Assembly: GCA_018699935.1 (NCBI GenBank)
Contig: JABISF010000036.1
Span: forward strand, 22,973 to 86,972
Length of the DNA: 64,000 nt
Reading direction: 5' to 3'
From: Flavobacteriaceae bacterium
Lineage (GTDB): Bacteria; Bacteroidota; Bacteroidia; Flavobacteriales; Flavobacteriaceae
The translations under genes and the position numbers were made by a program. Every line of letters starts with the position of its first letter. Position 1 is the first letter of the stretch. The notes under the pieces were generated by a model that saw only the letters and a list, made by a program, of their open reading frames with translations, was not told the origin of the DNA and ran no database searches. Below, piece by piece: positions 53,625 to 63,123 of this stretch.

Positions 53625-54146
53625 TTATAATAGATCGTTTAATTTGTCCCATCTGGGGTCTACCTGACCTTGAAGGGAATTTATTTTTGGTTCTAACGAT
53701 TTGAGTTTTTCAACAATTTCACTTTTTAAGGTTCCATCGGCGATGCCAGGATGAACGCGTTTGGTGGGCACTGCCAATACGATCATTTCGTAAAAGTATT
53801 GCGCCACATCTATTTGATACGTCCCCACAGGGACGATCAAAATTTCATCCGAACCTGTATCTACAACTTCTCCGAACTTTACCAATAGCTCAAATTGCGA
53901 ATCAATGGGTTGGTCGAATAGCTCTGTGGAAACATCACATGAAACGGTAACAAATCCCTTTGCTTTGAAGCTCAGCTCCAAGAACGTATTTTCTTTAAGA
54001 AGGACTAATTCCGCATCTATTTGTGCGTTGTGAAATTCATTATACTCAAAATCAGTAAAGAACGTATTGTCAATTGAAAAAGAGAAGAAGTGTTTTCCAA
54101 GCTTTAACCCCACAAAGGGAATGTTAAATAGACTGGATTTTTCCAT
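53625..54146 (-). CDS. DUF177 / YceD-family protein
   Basis: 173 aa immediately upstream of rpmF; family-typical DVSTELFDQPI and C-terminal DPRWDKLNDLL. Confidence 0.88.
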   Translation of the reverse strand: MEKSSLFNIPFVGLKLGKHFFSFSIDNTFFTDFEYNEFHNAQIDAELVLLKENTFLELSFKAKGFVTVSCDVSTELFDQPIDSQFELLVKFGEVVDTGSDEILIVPVGTYQIDVAQYFYEMIVLAVPTKRVHPGIADGTLKSEIVEKLKSLEPKINSLQGQVDPRWDKLNDLL

Positions 54147-54209
54147 CTCGTTTTAATTGAGGGGCAAATTTATAAAAAAATTGTATATTAAATATTAAAA
54201 ATATCAAGT

Positions 54210-55808
54210 ATGATTCGTGTGTGTCTTTTTTTAGTCCTCTTAACAGTGGCGGGCTGTTCCTCAAATACAGAAAAAACAGCAACAAGCCCCAATATTATCT
54301 GGCTGGTAGCAGAAGATCAATCCCCTGATTTTTTTCCTATGTACGGGGACAAAACCGTTTCACTGCCGCATTTAGAGGCTTTGGCTAAAGATGGGATTAC
54401 GTTTAACAACGCCTATGCGCCTGTGCCGGTTTGTGCCCCAGCTCGGAGCAGTCTCATTACGGGCATGTATCCCACCTCTTTGGGCACGCACAACATGCGA
54501 ACTTATAATGCCTATCGAGAAGAAAATCAACCCAGTATAGGAATTCCTTCCTATTCTCCTTTGGTTCCAGAAAATATTCGGATGTTTACAGAGTACTTGC
54601 GCGCTGCGGGCTATTATTGTACCAATAACGCTAAAGAAGACTACAACTTTAAAAAAGTGGCTTCGGCTTGGGACGAAAGTAATAAGACCGCCCACTGGAA
54701 AAATCGAGCCCCCGACCAAGCCTTCTTTGCTGTTTTTAATTTTAATAGCGCCCATGAATCCCAAATTTGGGGACAAGCAGACCAGCCGCTTTTGGTTGCT
54801 CCCGAATCGGTGCCCGTTCCCCCCATCCTTCCCGATCATCCCATCGTGCGCAAAGATTTGGCGGTGAATTACAGCAACCTCATCCGTATGGATCAGCAAA
54901 TTGGGAAAATCATCGCAGAGCTCAAGGCTGCGAATTTATATGATAACAGCATCATTTTTTTCTACGGCGATCACGGTGGACCCTTTCCTCGTTATAAACG
55001 TGCCTTGTACGAAACCGGATTACGGGTACCTTTGGTCATAAAATTTCCCGAAAATAAAAATGCAGGGAGTACCACGGAGTCCTTGATCAGTTTTATTGAT
55101 TTTGCCCCTACTGTTTTATCCCTTGCCGGAGTGACTCCTCCCGCATATATGCAAGGAAAGGCACTGTTTGGGACGAATAAAAGTGCGACCCCTCGCAAAT
55201 TTATCTTTGCTTCCTCCGACCGTTTTGATGAGCAAGTGGATCGGCTGCGAGCCGTACGGCATGGACGTTTTAAATACATCAAAAATTTTAACCCTAATAT
55301 TTCCAATGCATTGCCTGTCAGCTATAGACAACAAATGCCCATGATGCAACTGATGGATTCCTTGTGGAAAGAAAAGGCGTTGACTAAAAATGTTGCGGCT
55401 TGGTTTGAAACCCCTAAACCTCTTGAAGAATTATACGACATTGAACAAGACCCCTTTGAATTAATCAATCTTGCCGACCAAGCCCTCCATCAAGACACCC
55501 TCCGCTTTTTGAGGCAATCACTCGAAACGTGGATGCTGGAAACTCAGGACCTGGGTGCTGTTCCTGAAAAAGAATTGCTCAAACAATGGTTTCCCAATGG
55601 GAAAATACCCGTTTTAGCCCCTTTAAAAATCGTTGAAAAAGAAGGGCAATTAACGCTATCTCATCCCCAAAAGGATGTTACTATTGTTTGGAAAAGCCCA
55701 GAAGCAAAGGCTTGGAAAGTGTATGGACAACCGCTCGCCGCAGATTTACAGTTTACCGCTAAAGCCGTTCGCATTGGTTATGAAGACAGCCCGATTTTGA
55801 GCCATTAG
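54210..55808 (+). CDS. Type I sulfatase, lipoprotein
   Basis: 532 aa; lipobox LLTVAGC; formylglycine motif CAPAR followed by SSLITGMYPT; FYGDHGGPFPRYK. Confidence 0.93.
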   Translation: MIRVCLFLVLLTVAGCSSNTEKTATSPNIIWLVAEDQSPDFFPMYGDKTVSLPHLEALAKDGITFNNAYAPVPVCAPARSSLITGMYPTSLGTHNMRTYNAYREENQPSIGIPSYSPLVPENIRMFTEYLRAAGYYCTNNAKEDYNFKKVASAWDESNKTAHWKNRAPDQAFFAVFNFNSAHESQIWGQADQPLLVAPESVPVPPILPDHPIVRKDLAVNYSNLIRMDQQIGKIIAELKAANLYDNSIIFFYGDHGGPFPRYKRALYETGLRVPLVIKFPENKNAGSTTESLISFIDFAPTVLSLAGVTPPAYMQGKALFGTNKSATPRKFIFASSDRFDEQVDRLRAVRHGRFKYIKNFNPNISNALPVSYRQQMPMMQLMDSLWKEKALTKNVAAWFETPKPLEELYDIEQDPFELINLADQALHQDTLRFLRQSLETWMLETQDLGAVPEKELLKQWFPNGKIPVLAPLKIVEKEGQLTLSHPQKDVTIVWKSPEAKAWKVYGQPLAADLQFTAKAVRIGYEDSPILSH

Positions 55809-56824
55809 TGGGCCTTATCCTCTTCAAAGCGTTGCCGATTGAAGAAAATGGTTCGCCCAGTAAATAGGGCTTCTTTAAAAGAAGTGGCGTCGGCTTTTCC
55901 TTTTCCGGCAATGTCAAAAGCAGTGCCGTGATCGGGAGATGTGCGAACTTTGGTCAATCCCGCTGTGAAATTGACTCCTTCACCAAAAGTAAGGCTCTTA
56001 AAAGGAATTAACCCTTGATCGTGATACATGGCCAGCACCGCGTCAAAGTGACGATATTGTTGACTGCCAAAAAACCCGTCTGCGGGATAGGGACCAAAAA
56101 CCATATTCCCTTTTTCTTTATTCGATGCTATTAATGGTTTGAGAATGGTTTCTTCCTCATTCCCAATCACCCCGTGGTCACCACTGTGGGGGTTGATTCC
56201 TAAAATGGCAATTTTGGGCTTGGGTATTTCAAAATCCATTTGCAGAGAAGCCATCAACAAATCGATTTTTGCTTGCACTCTTTCTGCAGTGATGAAGGTT
56301 GCTGCTTGGCTGATGGGCACATGATCGCTCACCAACGCCACGCGGAGTTCTTGAGCCACCATAAACATCAAACTTTTACCGCCCAATTCGGTGGCCAAAT
56401 AATCCGTATGGCCCGGAAATTTAAAATCCTCCGCTTGTACGGTGGTTTTGTGCAAAGGTGCCGTTACCAAAATATCGATTTCTCCTTTTTTCAGAGCTGC
56501 TGTGGCCGCTTTTAAAGAGGCAACCGCCAAGGCACCTGCCTCCGCCGATTCTTTGCCAGGAGCCCATTGAAATACTGGTGTTTTAAGAGACAAAACATTG
56601 AGCTGTCCTTTGTTGGGTTTTTTAAGCTCATTCAACTTAAAAATTGCTGTTTTTAAATTTAGGGCTTTGCGTTGTTCCCAGATCAGATTGGAATCGGCAA
56701 AAACAATTGGGGTGAAAAAATCAAACATGCGTTTGTCTTCAAAAATTTTTAAAACAATCTCAATTCCGACGCCGTTGGGGTCGCCCATTGAAATTCCAAC
56801 TTTAATTTTATGATTTTCACTCAT
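55805..56824 (-). CDS. pdxA: 4-hydroxythreonine-4-phosphate dehydrogenase
   Basis: 339 aa; GISMGDPNGVGIEI, FPGHTDYLA, MYHDQGLIPFK, RTSPDHGTAFDIAGKG. Confidence 0.97.
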   Translation of the reverse strand: MSENHKIKVGISMGDPNGVGIEIVLKIFEDKRMFDFFTPIVFADSNLIWEQRKALNLKTAIFKLNELKKPNKGQLNVLSLKTPVFQWAPGKESAEAGALAVASLKAATAALKKGEIDILVTAPLHKTTVQAEDFKFPGHTDYLATELGGKSLMFMVAQELRVALVSDHVPISQAATFITAERVQAKIDLLMASLQMDFEIPKPKIAILGINPHSGDHGVIGNEEETILKPLIASNKEKGNMVFGPYPADGFFGSQQYRHFDAVLAMYHDQGLIPFKSLTFGEGVNFTAGLTKVRTSPDHGTAFDIAGKGKADATSFKEALFTGRTIFFNRQRFEEDKAH

Positions 56825-56877
56825 CCCCTGTTTGATTATCCTTATTTTTGGTCACAAATGTAACGAAATTAAAAAGT

Positions 56878-57462
56878 ATGTTTACCGGAATTATTGAGGC
56901 CTTTGGACGCATTACAGCCCTTGAAAAAGAGGATCAAAACCTGCATTTAACCCTCCAAAGCCCATTGGCTGCTGAACTCAAAATTGATCAAAGCCTTTCG
57001 CACAATGGGGTTTGCCTCACGGTTGTGGCCTGCAACGACAGTGAGTACACTGTTACGGCAATTAAAGAAACCTTGGACAAAAGCAATTTGGGAGTGCTCC
57101 AAATCGATGCTTTGGTGAATTTGGAACGCGCCATGAAATTGGGCGATCGATTGGATGGACATATTGTTCAAGGGCATGTGGATCATACGGCAAAATGTAC
57201 GAATATTCGTTTTGAGGGTGGAAGTTGGGTCTTTTCTTTTGAATATACCTCCGCCACGCCGCACGTTACCATCGAAAAAGGGAGTATCACCGTGAACGGT
57301 GTAAGCCTAACGGTGGTCGATTCCAAAACCCATGGTTTTTCTGTAGCCATTATTCCCTATACCTACGAACACACCAACTTTCACACGTTCGAAGTTGGAA
57401 GTATTGTCAATATTGAATTTGATATGATTGGTAAATACATCAGTAAACTCCACGCCAAATAA
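56878..57462 (+). CDS. ribE: Riboflavin synthase (alpha chain)
   Basis: MFTGIIEAFGRI..., SHNGVCLTVV, GHIVQGHVDHTA; start at ATG 56878, not the track GTG/TTG at 56848. Confidence 0.96.
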   Translation: MFTGIIEAFGRITALEKEDQNLHLTLQSPLAAELKIDQSLSHNGVCLTVVACNDSEYTVTAIKETLDKSNLGVLQIDALVNLERAMKLGDRLDGHIVQGHVDHTAKCTNIRFEGGSWVFSFEYTSATPHVTIEKGSITVNGVSLTVVDSKTHGFSVAIIPYTYEHTNFHTFEVGSIVNIEFDMIGKYISKLHAK

Positions 57463-57560
57463 ATATTTCAGCATTAAATAGTCCTGCGCTATAATAACAG
57501 AAGGTTGAAAACTCTGTTTAAAAAAATTCGGAAAGGTGTCATTTCTCTTAAATCATTTTA

Positions 57561-57568
57561 TAGCTTTG
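57561..57568 (+). promoter_or_regulatory. Predicted -7 box (TAGCTTTG) of the oxygenase leader transcript
   Basis: Matches TAnnTTTG; no convincing -33 element seen. Confidence 0.45.
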
Positions 57569-57615
57569 TATGGATTCGTTAACGCTGTGACAACAGCCAT
57601 GTCTAATTAATGTAG

Positions 57616-57691
57616 AAAGGAGGTGCTTATGTTTTATGAAAATCATTTGAGGAATTTGAGACAAGAAGTGCCTACTGTGGCACGATTGTGA
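57616..57691 (+). promoter_or_regulatory. Shine-Dalgarno plus leader micro-ORF (MFYENHLRNLRQEVPTVARL)
   Basis: AGAAAGGAGGTG (57614-57625), 5-nt spacing from AGGAGG to ATG 57629, 20 codons, TGA 57689-57691. Confidence 0.6.
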
Positions 57692-57711
57692 AAAATCCTT
57701 ATCTACGATAA

Positions 57712-57738
57712 AGCGAGTCGATGGGCTCGCTTTTTTTT
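57712..57738 (+). terminator. Intrinsic terminator immediately upstream of the oxygenase start codon
   Basis: AGCGAGTC-GATG-GGCTCGCT (8 bp with one GU) followed by a T8 tract. Confidence 0.85.
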
Positions 57739-57745
57739 ATTCGCT

Positions 57746-58696
57746 ATGGGAGAAATACCACATTTAGATTTAAATCGTTTTTTATCCGGTGATGCTCGTA
57801 TAAAGCAGACTTTTGTCGAAGCGATAGGAAAAGGCTTTAACGAAATTGGTTTTGTCGCCTTAAAAGGTCATTTTTTGAGTGCCGAACATATTTCCCAATT
57901 GTACGCCAGCGTGCAGTCCTTTTTTCAACTCCCCTTAGACGAAAAAATGAACTACCATATCGAAGGAGGGGGTGGCCAACGTGGCTATACACCCTTTGGT
58001 AAAGAATCGGCAGAAGGTAAAAATATTGGCGATCTCAAAGAGTTTTGGCATTTTGGTCAAGAAGTGGCTTCGGATTCCGAATATCACGCAGACTATGCCC
58101 CCAATGTTGCGGTTCCCGTAATTCCTCATTTTAATAGATTGGGGATGGAAACGTTTCGCTTATTGGAAAAAACAGCATTGGAAGTACTACGTGCCATAGC
58201 CTTGTATTTGGAATTGGAGGAAAATTATTTTGACCCCTACGTAAAGGAAGGAAATTCCATATTACGCGCAATTCACTATCCTCCCATTACCGCTGCACCT
58301 AAAGGTGCCGTTCGAGCAGCAGCTCATGGCGACATCAACCTGATCACCTTGTTGATGGGGGCACAGGGAAGCGGCTTGGAAGTAAAAAATAGAAAAGGTG
58401 AATGGGTGGCCGCTGTGGCAGAGGCAGACGAATTGATGATCAATATCGGAGATATGCTTTCTCGTTTTACGAATAATCACCTGAAATCCACCATCCATCG
58501 GGTGGTAAATCCTCCCAAAGCACAGTGGGGAAGTTCACGCTACTCCATCCCTTTCTTTATGCACCCAGTCAAAAACATGGATTTGAGTTGCCTCCCCTCC
58601 TGTGTGGACGCCTCTCATCCCAAACAGTTTGAAGACATTACTGCCGGGGCGTTTTTAGAGCAACGTTTACAGGCTTTGGGTCTAATAAAAAAATAA
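57746..58696 (+). CDS. Isopenicillin N synthase-like 2OG/Fe(II) oxygenase
   Basis: 316 aa; HGDINLITLLMG (HxD), distal HRVVNP and RYSIPFFMHP. Confidence 0.9.
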   Translation: MGEIPHLDLNRFLSGDARIKQTFVEAIGKGFNEIGFVALKGHFLSAEHISQLYASVQSFFQLPLDEKMNYHIEGGGGQRGYTPFGKESAEGKNIGDLKEFWHFGQEVASDSEYHADYAPNVAVPVIPHFNRLGMETFRLLEKTALEVLRAIALYLELEENYFDPYVKEGNSILRAIHYPPITAAPKGAVRAAAHGDINLITLLMGAQGSGLEVKNRKGEWVAAVAEADELMINIGDMLSRFTNNHLKSTIHRVVNPPKAQWGSSRYSIPFFMHPVKNMDLSCLPSCVDASHPKQFEDITAGAFLEQRLQALGLIKK

Positions 58697-58710
58697 AATT
58701 TCTTTTTCGT

Positions 58711-59556
58711 TTACAAAAACTCAAATGCTCCAATGTCTTGCGCCGCAGTCAAATCGGGCAAATGTTCTGATACCGGAATACAAAGCATGCTTTGTGGATG
58801 GTCCTTGACGGCATTTCGCACCGCTTCCGGCAATTCTTTTTCATCGCGGACGGGATGGATGGGACAATTTTTAATATATGGAAAGATTGAAGCTCCCTCA
58901 AAACTAAAAATATTCATACTTACTCGAATTTCTCCGACTGCATCTTGAAATTTTGAAATTCGATCCGGTTCTGGTTTTTCAATAATTTGTTTTAAAAATC
59001 CCTCCGCATCAATGTCCATAATGGCAAATTTGGAAATCCGTTCATCCGGAAATTGAAGCCCACTTCGGGCATAACTGATCAAAGCATTGGGGCTCTTTCG
59101 ATCTTCGCGGAGTTTAGAAAGCGCATTTACGGAATATAAATTATCCCCGTTGCAAATGGTAAAAGAAGTCGTTAAAAGTTCGGGATACTGTTCAAAGGTT
59201 TGTTCCAAAGCATCTGCCGTTCCGAGCGGTTTTTGACGCCCTTGAGGAACCTGCTGGATTGCAAAATGCACTTTTAAACCCAAGTAGGTATTGTCTTTGT
59301 TTTGCGCTCCTACCAAAGCGTGAAAGTTGTCGTTTTCGGGGCTGGTAATTAAATAGATGTCCTCATAACCGGCTTCGGCAGCATTTCGAAGCAAATAGTA
59401 CAACAAGGGTTGCCCGGACTTGCCCAAGGGAATAAGGCTTTTGTGAGCGGATTGTGCAATTTTTTTGGTGGCTTCGCTCAAGCCAGCCTCGTCTAGGGTG
59501 CGCTTCATGCGAGAGGAGGCCCCTCCCGCCATGATTAATAATCGGGTGTTTTTCAT
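58711..59556 (-). CDS. Sugar nucleotidyltransferase-like protein
   Basis: 281 aa; LLIMAGGASSRMKR...KSLIPLGKSGQPLLYYLLRNA, ICNGDNLYS. Confidence 0.82.
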   Translation of the reverse strand: MKNTRLLIMAGGASSRMKRTLDEAGLSEATKKIAQSAHKSLIPLGKSGQPLLYYLLRNAAEAGYEDIYLITSPENDNFHALVGAQNKDNTYLGLKVHFAIQQVPQGRQKPLGTADALEQTFEQYPELLTTSFTICNGDNLYSVNALSKLREDRKSPNALISYARSGLQFPDERISKFAIMDIDAEGFLKQIIEKPEPDRISKFQDAVGEIRVSMNIFSFEGASIFPYIKNCPIHPVRDEKELPEAVRNAVKDHPQSMLCIPVSEHLPDLTAAQDIGAFEFL

Positions 59557-59559
59557 CGT

Positions 59560-60612
59560 TTAGGATTGGGTTAATTGAACTTCATAGGCTGCCTTTGCTC
59601 CTGCTTGTAAAAAGGCTTCAATGACGGCGTCTTTGGTGGATGCTTCCACCAATGCAACCATACAGCCCCCCCCACCAGATCCAATAATTTTGGTGCCTAA
59701 AGCCCCTGCTGCGCGTGCGGCTTGAAGTTGTTTTACCATACTTTCTGGTGTATTTTGAATGTAGGTTTCCAAGAGATGTTGGTGGGCATTCATCAAGCCT
59801 CCCAATTCGGAGGGATCCGCTGGTTGGCTTTCCAAAAGGGCTTTGGCTTGAAGGGTAAGGTCGTAATTGTGCAGGGCAGCATACCAAAAAGGAAGGTAGT
59901 CTTTCGGGACAACCGCTTTGTAACGATCATAATCCGCCAAACTGGATGTTCGAATATCGAAATTCGGCTCTTGTTTTTTTACAGCGTTGATGGCATTTTG
60001 TGCATACGCTCTGGCATTTTTTAGTACGGTCATGGTTTGTTTGGCCAGTCCTGATTCTGCCACTACGAGCATTCCCATCTGCGGGTTTAGTCTTTGACAA
60101 ACCACCCGATGGGTATCGATAAAAATCAATCCTCCCAAAGCAATCGTATATTGATCCATCAAACCGCCGTGCTGATTAAAAAATGTCACTTCAGCCGCAT
60201 AGGTCAAGGCCGCAATCCTTTCATCGCTAAAGACTTGGTGTTCTTTTTGAGCCGCTACCAAAAAACGTATCCAACAGACGACTAAAGCAGAGGAGCTGGA
60301 CAAACCGGCATTGACAGGTATATTTCCCGAAATTGTAATCGCATAGCCCTGATTAAATACGGCACCTTCTTTTCTTAAAAGCGTGAGGGCAGCTCTCAAA
60401 TAATCATCCTGTTCTATGGGGGCATCGTCCGCTAAATCGATGGTGCGTGCTTTTCCAATATCGGGCATTTGTATGACAAATTGTGGCTTGTCAATGGGGT
60501 TTGCCTCCAGGTGAATGAAGCGATTAATGGTTCCGGCGATAACTGGCAGACCCAAGTAATCTTGATGATCCCCATAGAAACAAATTCTAGCAGGAACACG
60601 AATATTGATCAT
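59560..60612 (-). CDS. GHMP-family sugar kinase
   Basis: 350 aa; RVPARICFYGDHQDYLGLPVIAG, VNAGLSSSSALVV, GTKIIGSGGGGCMVAL. Confidence 0.85.
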   Translation of the reverse strand: MINIRVPARICFYGDHQDYLGLPVIAGTINRFIHLEANPIDKPQFVIQMPDIGKARTIDLADDAPIEQDDYLRAALTLLRKEGAVFNQGYAITISGNIPVNAGLSSSSALVVCWIRFLVAAQKEHQVFSDERIAALTYAAEVTFFNQHGGLMDQYTIALGGLIFIDTHRVVCQRLNPQMGMLVVAESGLAKQTMTVLKNARAYAQNAINAVKKQEPNFDIRTSSLADYDRYKAVVPKDYLPFWYAALHNYDLTLQAKALLESQPADPSELGGLMNAHQHLLETYIQNTPESMVKQLQAARAAGALGTKIIGSGGGGCMVALVEASTKDAVIEAFLQAGAKAAYEVQLTQS

Positions 60613-60654
60613 AGGAATATCCTTTGAAATGTTTTTTAAAAAATGAAATCAAAA

Positions 60655-62052
60655 TTATGGAATAATTTGAAGCGGTGGAGTACTTTTCCATTGACCCCGT
60701 GTGAAATCGGGAAACTCTTGGGGTGCTCCCCCCATAGCCACGGCCTGTTCGCTCAATGGTGCAACCGCACTCCACAGACAACCTTCATAGACATTTTGAT
60801 CCAAAGCCTCGCCTTTTTGCAAACATTCCACAATACGATACAACATCAAAAAGTCCATCCCGCCATGACCTCCCATTTTTTGGGAAACAGCCCCCAAACG
60901 TTTGTAGAGTGGGTGTTCGTGCTTTTCAAAAAAAGCCTCTAGGGCTTCTCCCATAGCCCAACTGTGATGACTTTCCGTCGCCCCTTCAACGCCTCCTTCT
61001 AAAGCAATCCGATTGGGAAATCCAGCCAAAGTCCCTTTGGTTCCTTGAATTAAATTGTGTCGCGAATAGGGTCTGGGGCTAGTTTCGTCCCATTGCACCA
61101 TGATGGTTCTACCCAAAACAGTTTTGATAATGGAAGTATTCATATCTCCCCCTTGGAAGTCCAATGCATTCCATTTATGTGATTCGGGATAATTTTTTTG
61201 AGCATATAACTGCCTGCCTTTGGCAGATGTAGAAAAGGAAACCAAGGACTGAAACTGATCTTCGGTTCTGCTGATATTCATATACTGTGCTACAGGACCC
61301 AAGCCGTGGGTAGGATACAAATTCCCATTCCTTTTGGCGTAATGAGGAGTACGCCAAGAACCCGTTCCGCGGTCTTGTTCCTCCATTTGAAAACGCAACT
61401 CGTGTATATAGGCTGCTTCGGCATGCAATACTTCTCCGATGATTTGTTTACGACATAGGTTTAAATAAATCAATTCCTCACGACCATAATTTACGTTTTC
61501 CATCATCATACAATGTTTTTGCGTACGTTCTGAAGTGTCTACGATGTCCCACATTTCTGCTAGCGTCACAGCAATGGGCACCTCAACAAAAGCATGCGCT
61601 CCTTGTTTCATGGCCGCTATTGCCATGGGGGCATGATTGTTCCAATTGGTGGCAATGAAAACGGCATCGGCTTTGACTTCCGCCAACATTTTCATCCAAT
61701 TATTTTCATCCCCAAAATAACGTGCAATGTTTTGATGTCTTCCTTTTCCTACTTCAACACAATTCGCCACAGAGCGATCCACCAAATCTTCATATAAATC
61801 TGAAATGGCAACAATCTCTGTCCCTTCGATGGAAGCCAATTGTTTGGCATGTCCACTCCCTCTGGCACCCACTCCAATAAGTGCGATGCGAACCGTAGGT
61901 AATTTGTCGGCGGCAAACCCTCCCATATATTGCCCTCCTGAGGCTGCTCTCTCTTTGGGAGGTGTACAACCGGATAGGGTATTCGTTAAAGCCACAGCAG
62001 CAGCAGATAGACTGGTGGCAATCAGAAAATTTCGACGATCTAGTTTTTTCAT
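60655..62052 (-). CDS. GH109-like Gfo/Idh/MocA enzyme (putative alpha-N-acetylgalactosaminidase)
   Basis: 465 aa; Tat-like RRNFLIA signal with a Cys lipobox-like site, GVGARGSGHAKQL, MMMENVNYGREEL, GNLYPTHGLGPVAQYMNI, PRPYSRHNLIQGTKG. Confidence 0.85.
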   Translation of the reverse strand: MKKLDRRNFLIATSLSAAAVALTNTLSGCTPPKERAASGGQYMGGFAADKLPTVRIALIGVGARGSGHAKQLASIEGTEIVAISDLYEDLVDRSVANCVEVGKGRHQNIARYFGDENNWMKMLAEVKADAVFIATNWNNHAPMAIAAMKQGAHAFVEVPIAVTLAEMWDIVDTSERTQKHCMMMENVNYGREELIYLNLCRKQIIGEVLHAEAAYIHELRFQMEEQDRGTGSWRTPHYAKRNGNLYPTHGLGPVAQYMNISRTEDQFQSLVSFSTSAKGRQLYAQKNYPESHKWNALDFQGGDMNTSIIKTVLGRTIMVQWDETSPRPYSRHNLIQGTKGTLAGFPNRIALEGGVEGATESHHSWAMGEALEAFFEKHEHPLYKRLGAVSQKMGGHGGMDFLMLYRIVECLQKGEALDQNVYEGCLWSAVAPLSEQAVAMGGAPQEFPDFTRGQWKSTPPLQIIP

Positions 62053-62403
62053 CTTAAAAAGGTTTGGTTAAAAATTAAAGGCATTGGGTTGTGTTGAATT
62101 ATAAAAGTAAAAAAAAATATGGAGCTTTTCTGTGATGTGTTCTTTTGGATTTAGAAGTTAAGGTAAAAAGCTTACAAAAAGTTATTATTGAAGTCGTCTA
62201 TTGTTTGCTTAAAAAAGGAAAAACATTTATCAAAAAAAATACAATATAAGAAATTTGTATATTTATTAATACATTGTTAATGTGTGATTTAAATAGGATT
62301 ATATAAATATTGAAATGATATAAGATGCTATTAAAAAACACTTAAAAAAAGGTTTAAAAACGATCCCTTTAAAATTGTATATTGTAATACTATTTTATCA
62401 GTT

Positions 62404-63123
62404 ATGGAGCCGTCAATTGTAAGAAGATACTTTATTCGTTATGTTTTTGAATTCATCGCCATCGTGATGGGAATCACCGCCTCATTTATTTTGGAGGATT
62501 ATCGCGAGAATGAGGAGCTTAAAACCCTTTCGGAGGATTTAACCTTAAATTTAATGGGAGAAGTGAGCGAAATTGAAAACTATATACAAGAACGAGAAAT
62601 TGCTTTCAAAGGAGATAAGGAATTGTTGGATGTGTTGCGCAGCGATACGCTCGATAAGGGGGCATTGAGTAAAACTCCCTCTAGGTACAAAACAGTTTTG
62701 TTCAATTATAGAGGCTTCCACCCTCCAGTGGCCTTTTATCATTCGATGATTAACGATGGTAAAATAAGATATCTTGAATCCAAAGAGCTCAAAAAATTAT
62801 TGGATGAAATTCACAACGTTCATTTTCTGTATATCACTGCAAATATTGAGGATGAAGCTGTTTCTCAAAGAAAAATCATCGATTATTTTCAATTTAATTA
62901 TCCCAACCTCATCATACAATCAGAAAGTAAGCAAGACAATGCGGATTATGTCGAACAACTAAAAACCATCGTGGAAAAGGATGACGTGTTAAAAGCATTA
63001 CTTTTTCAAAAAGCTTTGGCGATGACGGAAAAGATAATCGGTTTTGATAAATACAAAGCCTCCATCGCACAACTCAAAAAAGTTTTACAAGGCCAGGTAG
63101 ATTCCAAGTTAGCTGCTTTGTAA
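62404..63123 (+). CDS. Hypothetical membrane-anchored protein (DUF6090-like)
   Basis: 239 aa; RYFIRYVFEFIAIVMGITASFILEDYRENEE N-terminal TM followed by a helical domain. Confidence 0.6.
   Translation: MEPSIVRRYFIRYVFEFIAIVMGITASFILEDYRENEELKTLSEDLTLNLMGEVSEIENYIQEREIAFKGDKELLDVLRSDTLDKGALSKTPSRYKTVLFNYRGFHPPVAFYHSMINDGKIRYLESKELKKLLDEIHNVHFLYITANIEDEAVSQRKIIDYFQFNYPNLIIQSESKQDNADYVEQLKTIVEKDDVLKALLFQKALAMTEKIIGFDKYKASIAQLKKVLQGQVDSKLAAL

Noticed and set aside
54372-54899. 175-aa minus ORF inside the sulfatase gene
   Set aside because: Antisense to the catalytic-motif region of a clear sulfatase; codon-driven shadow ORF.
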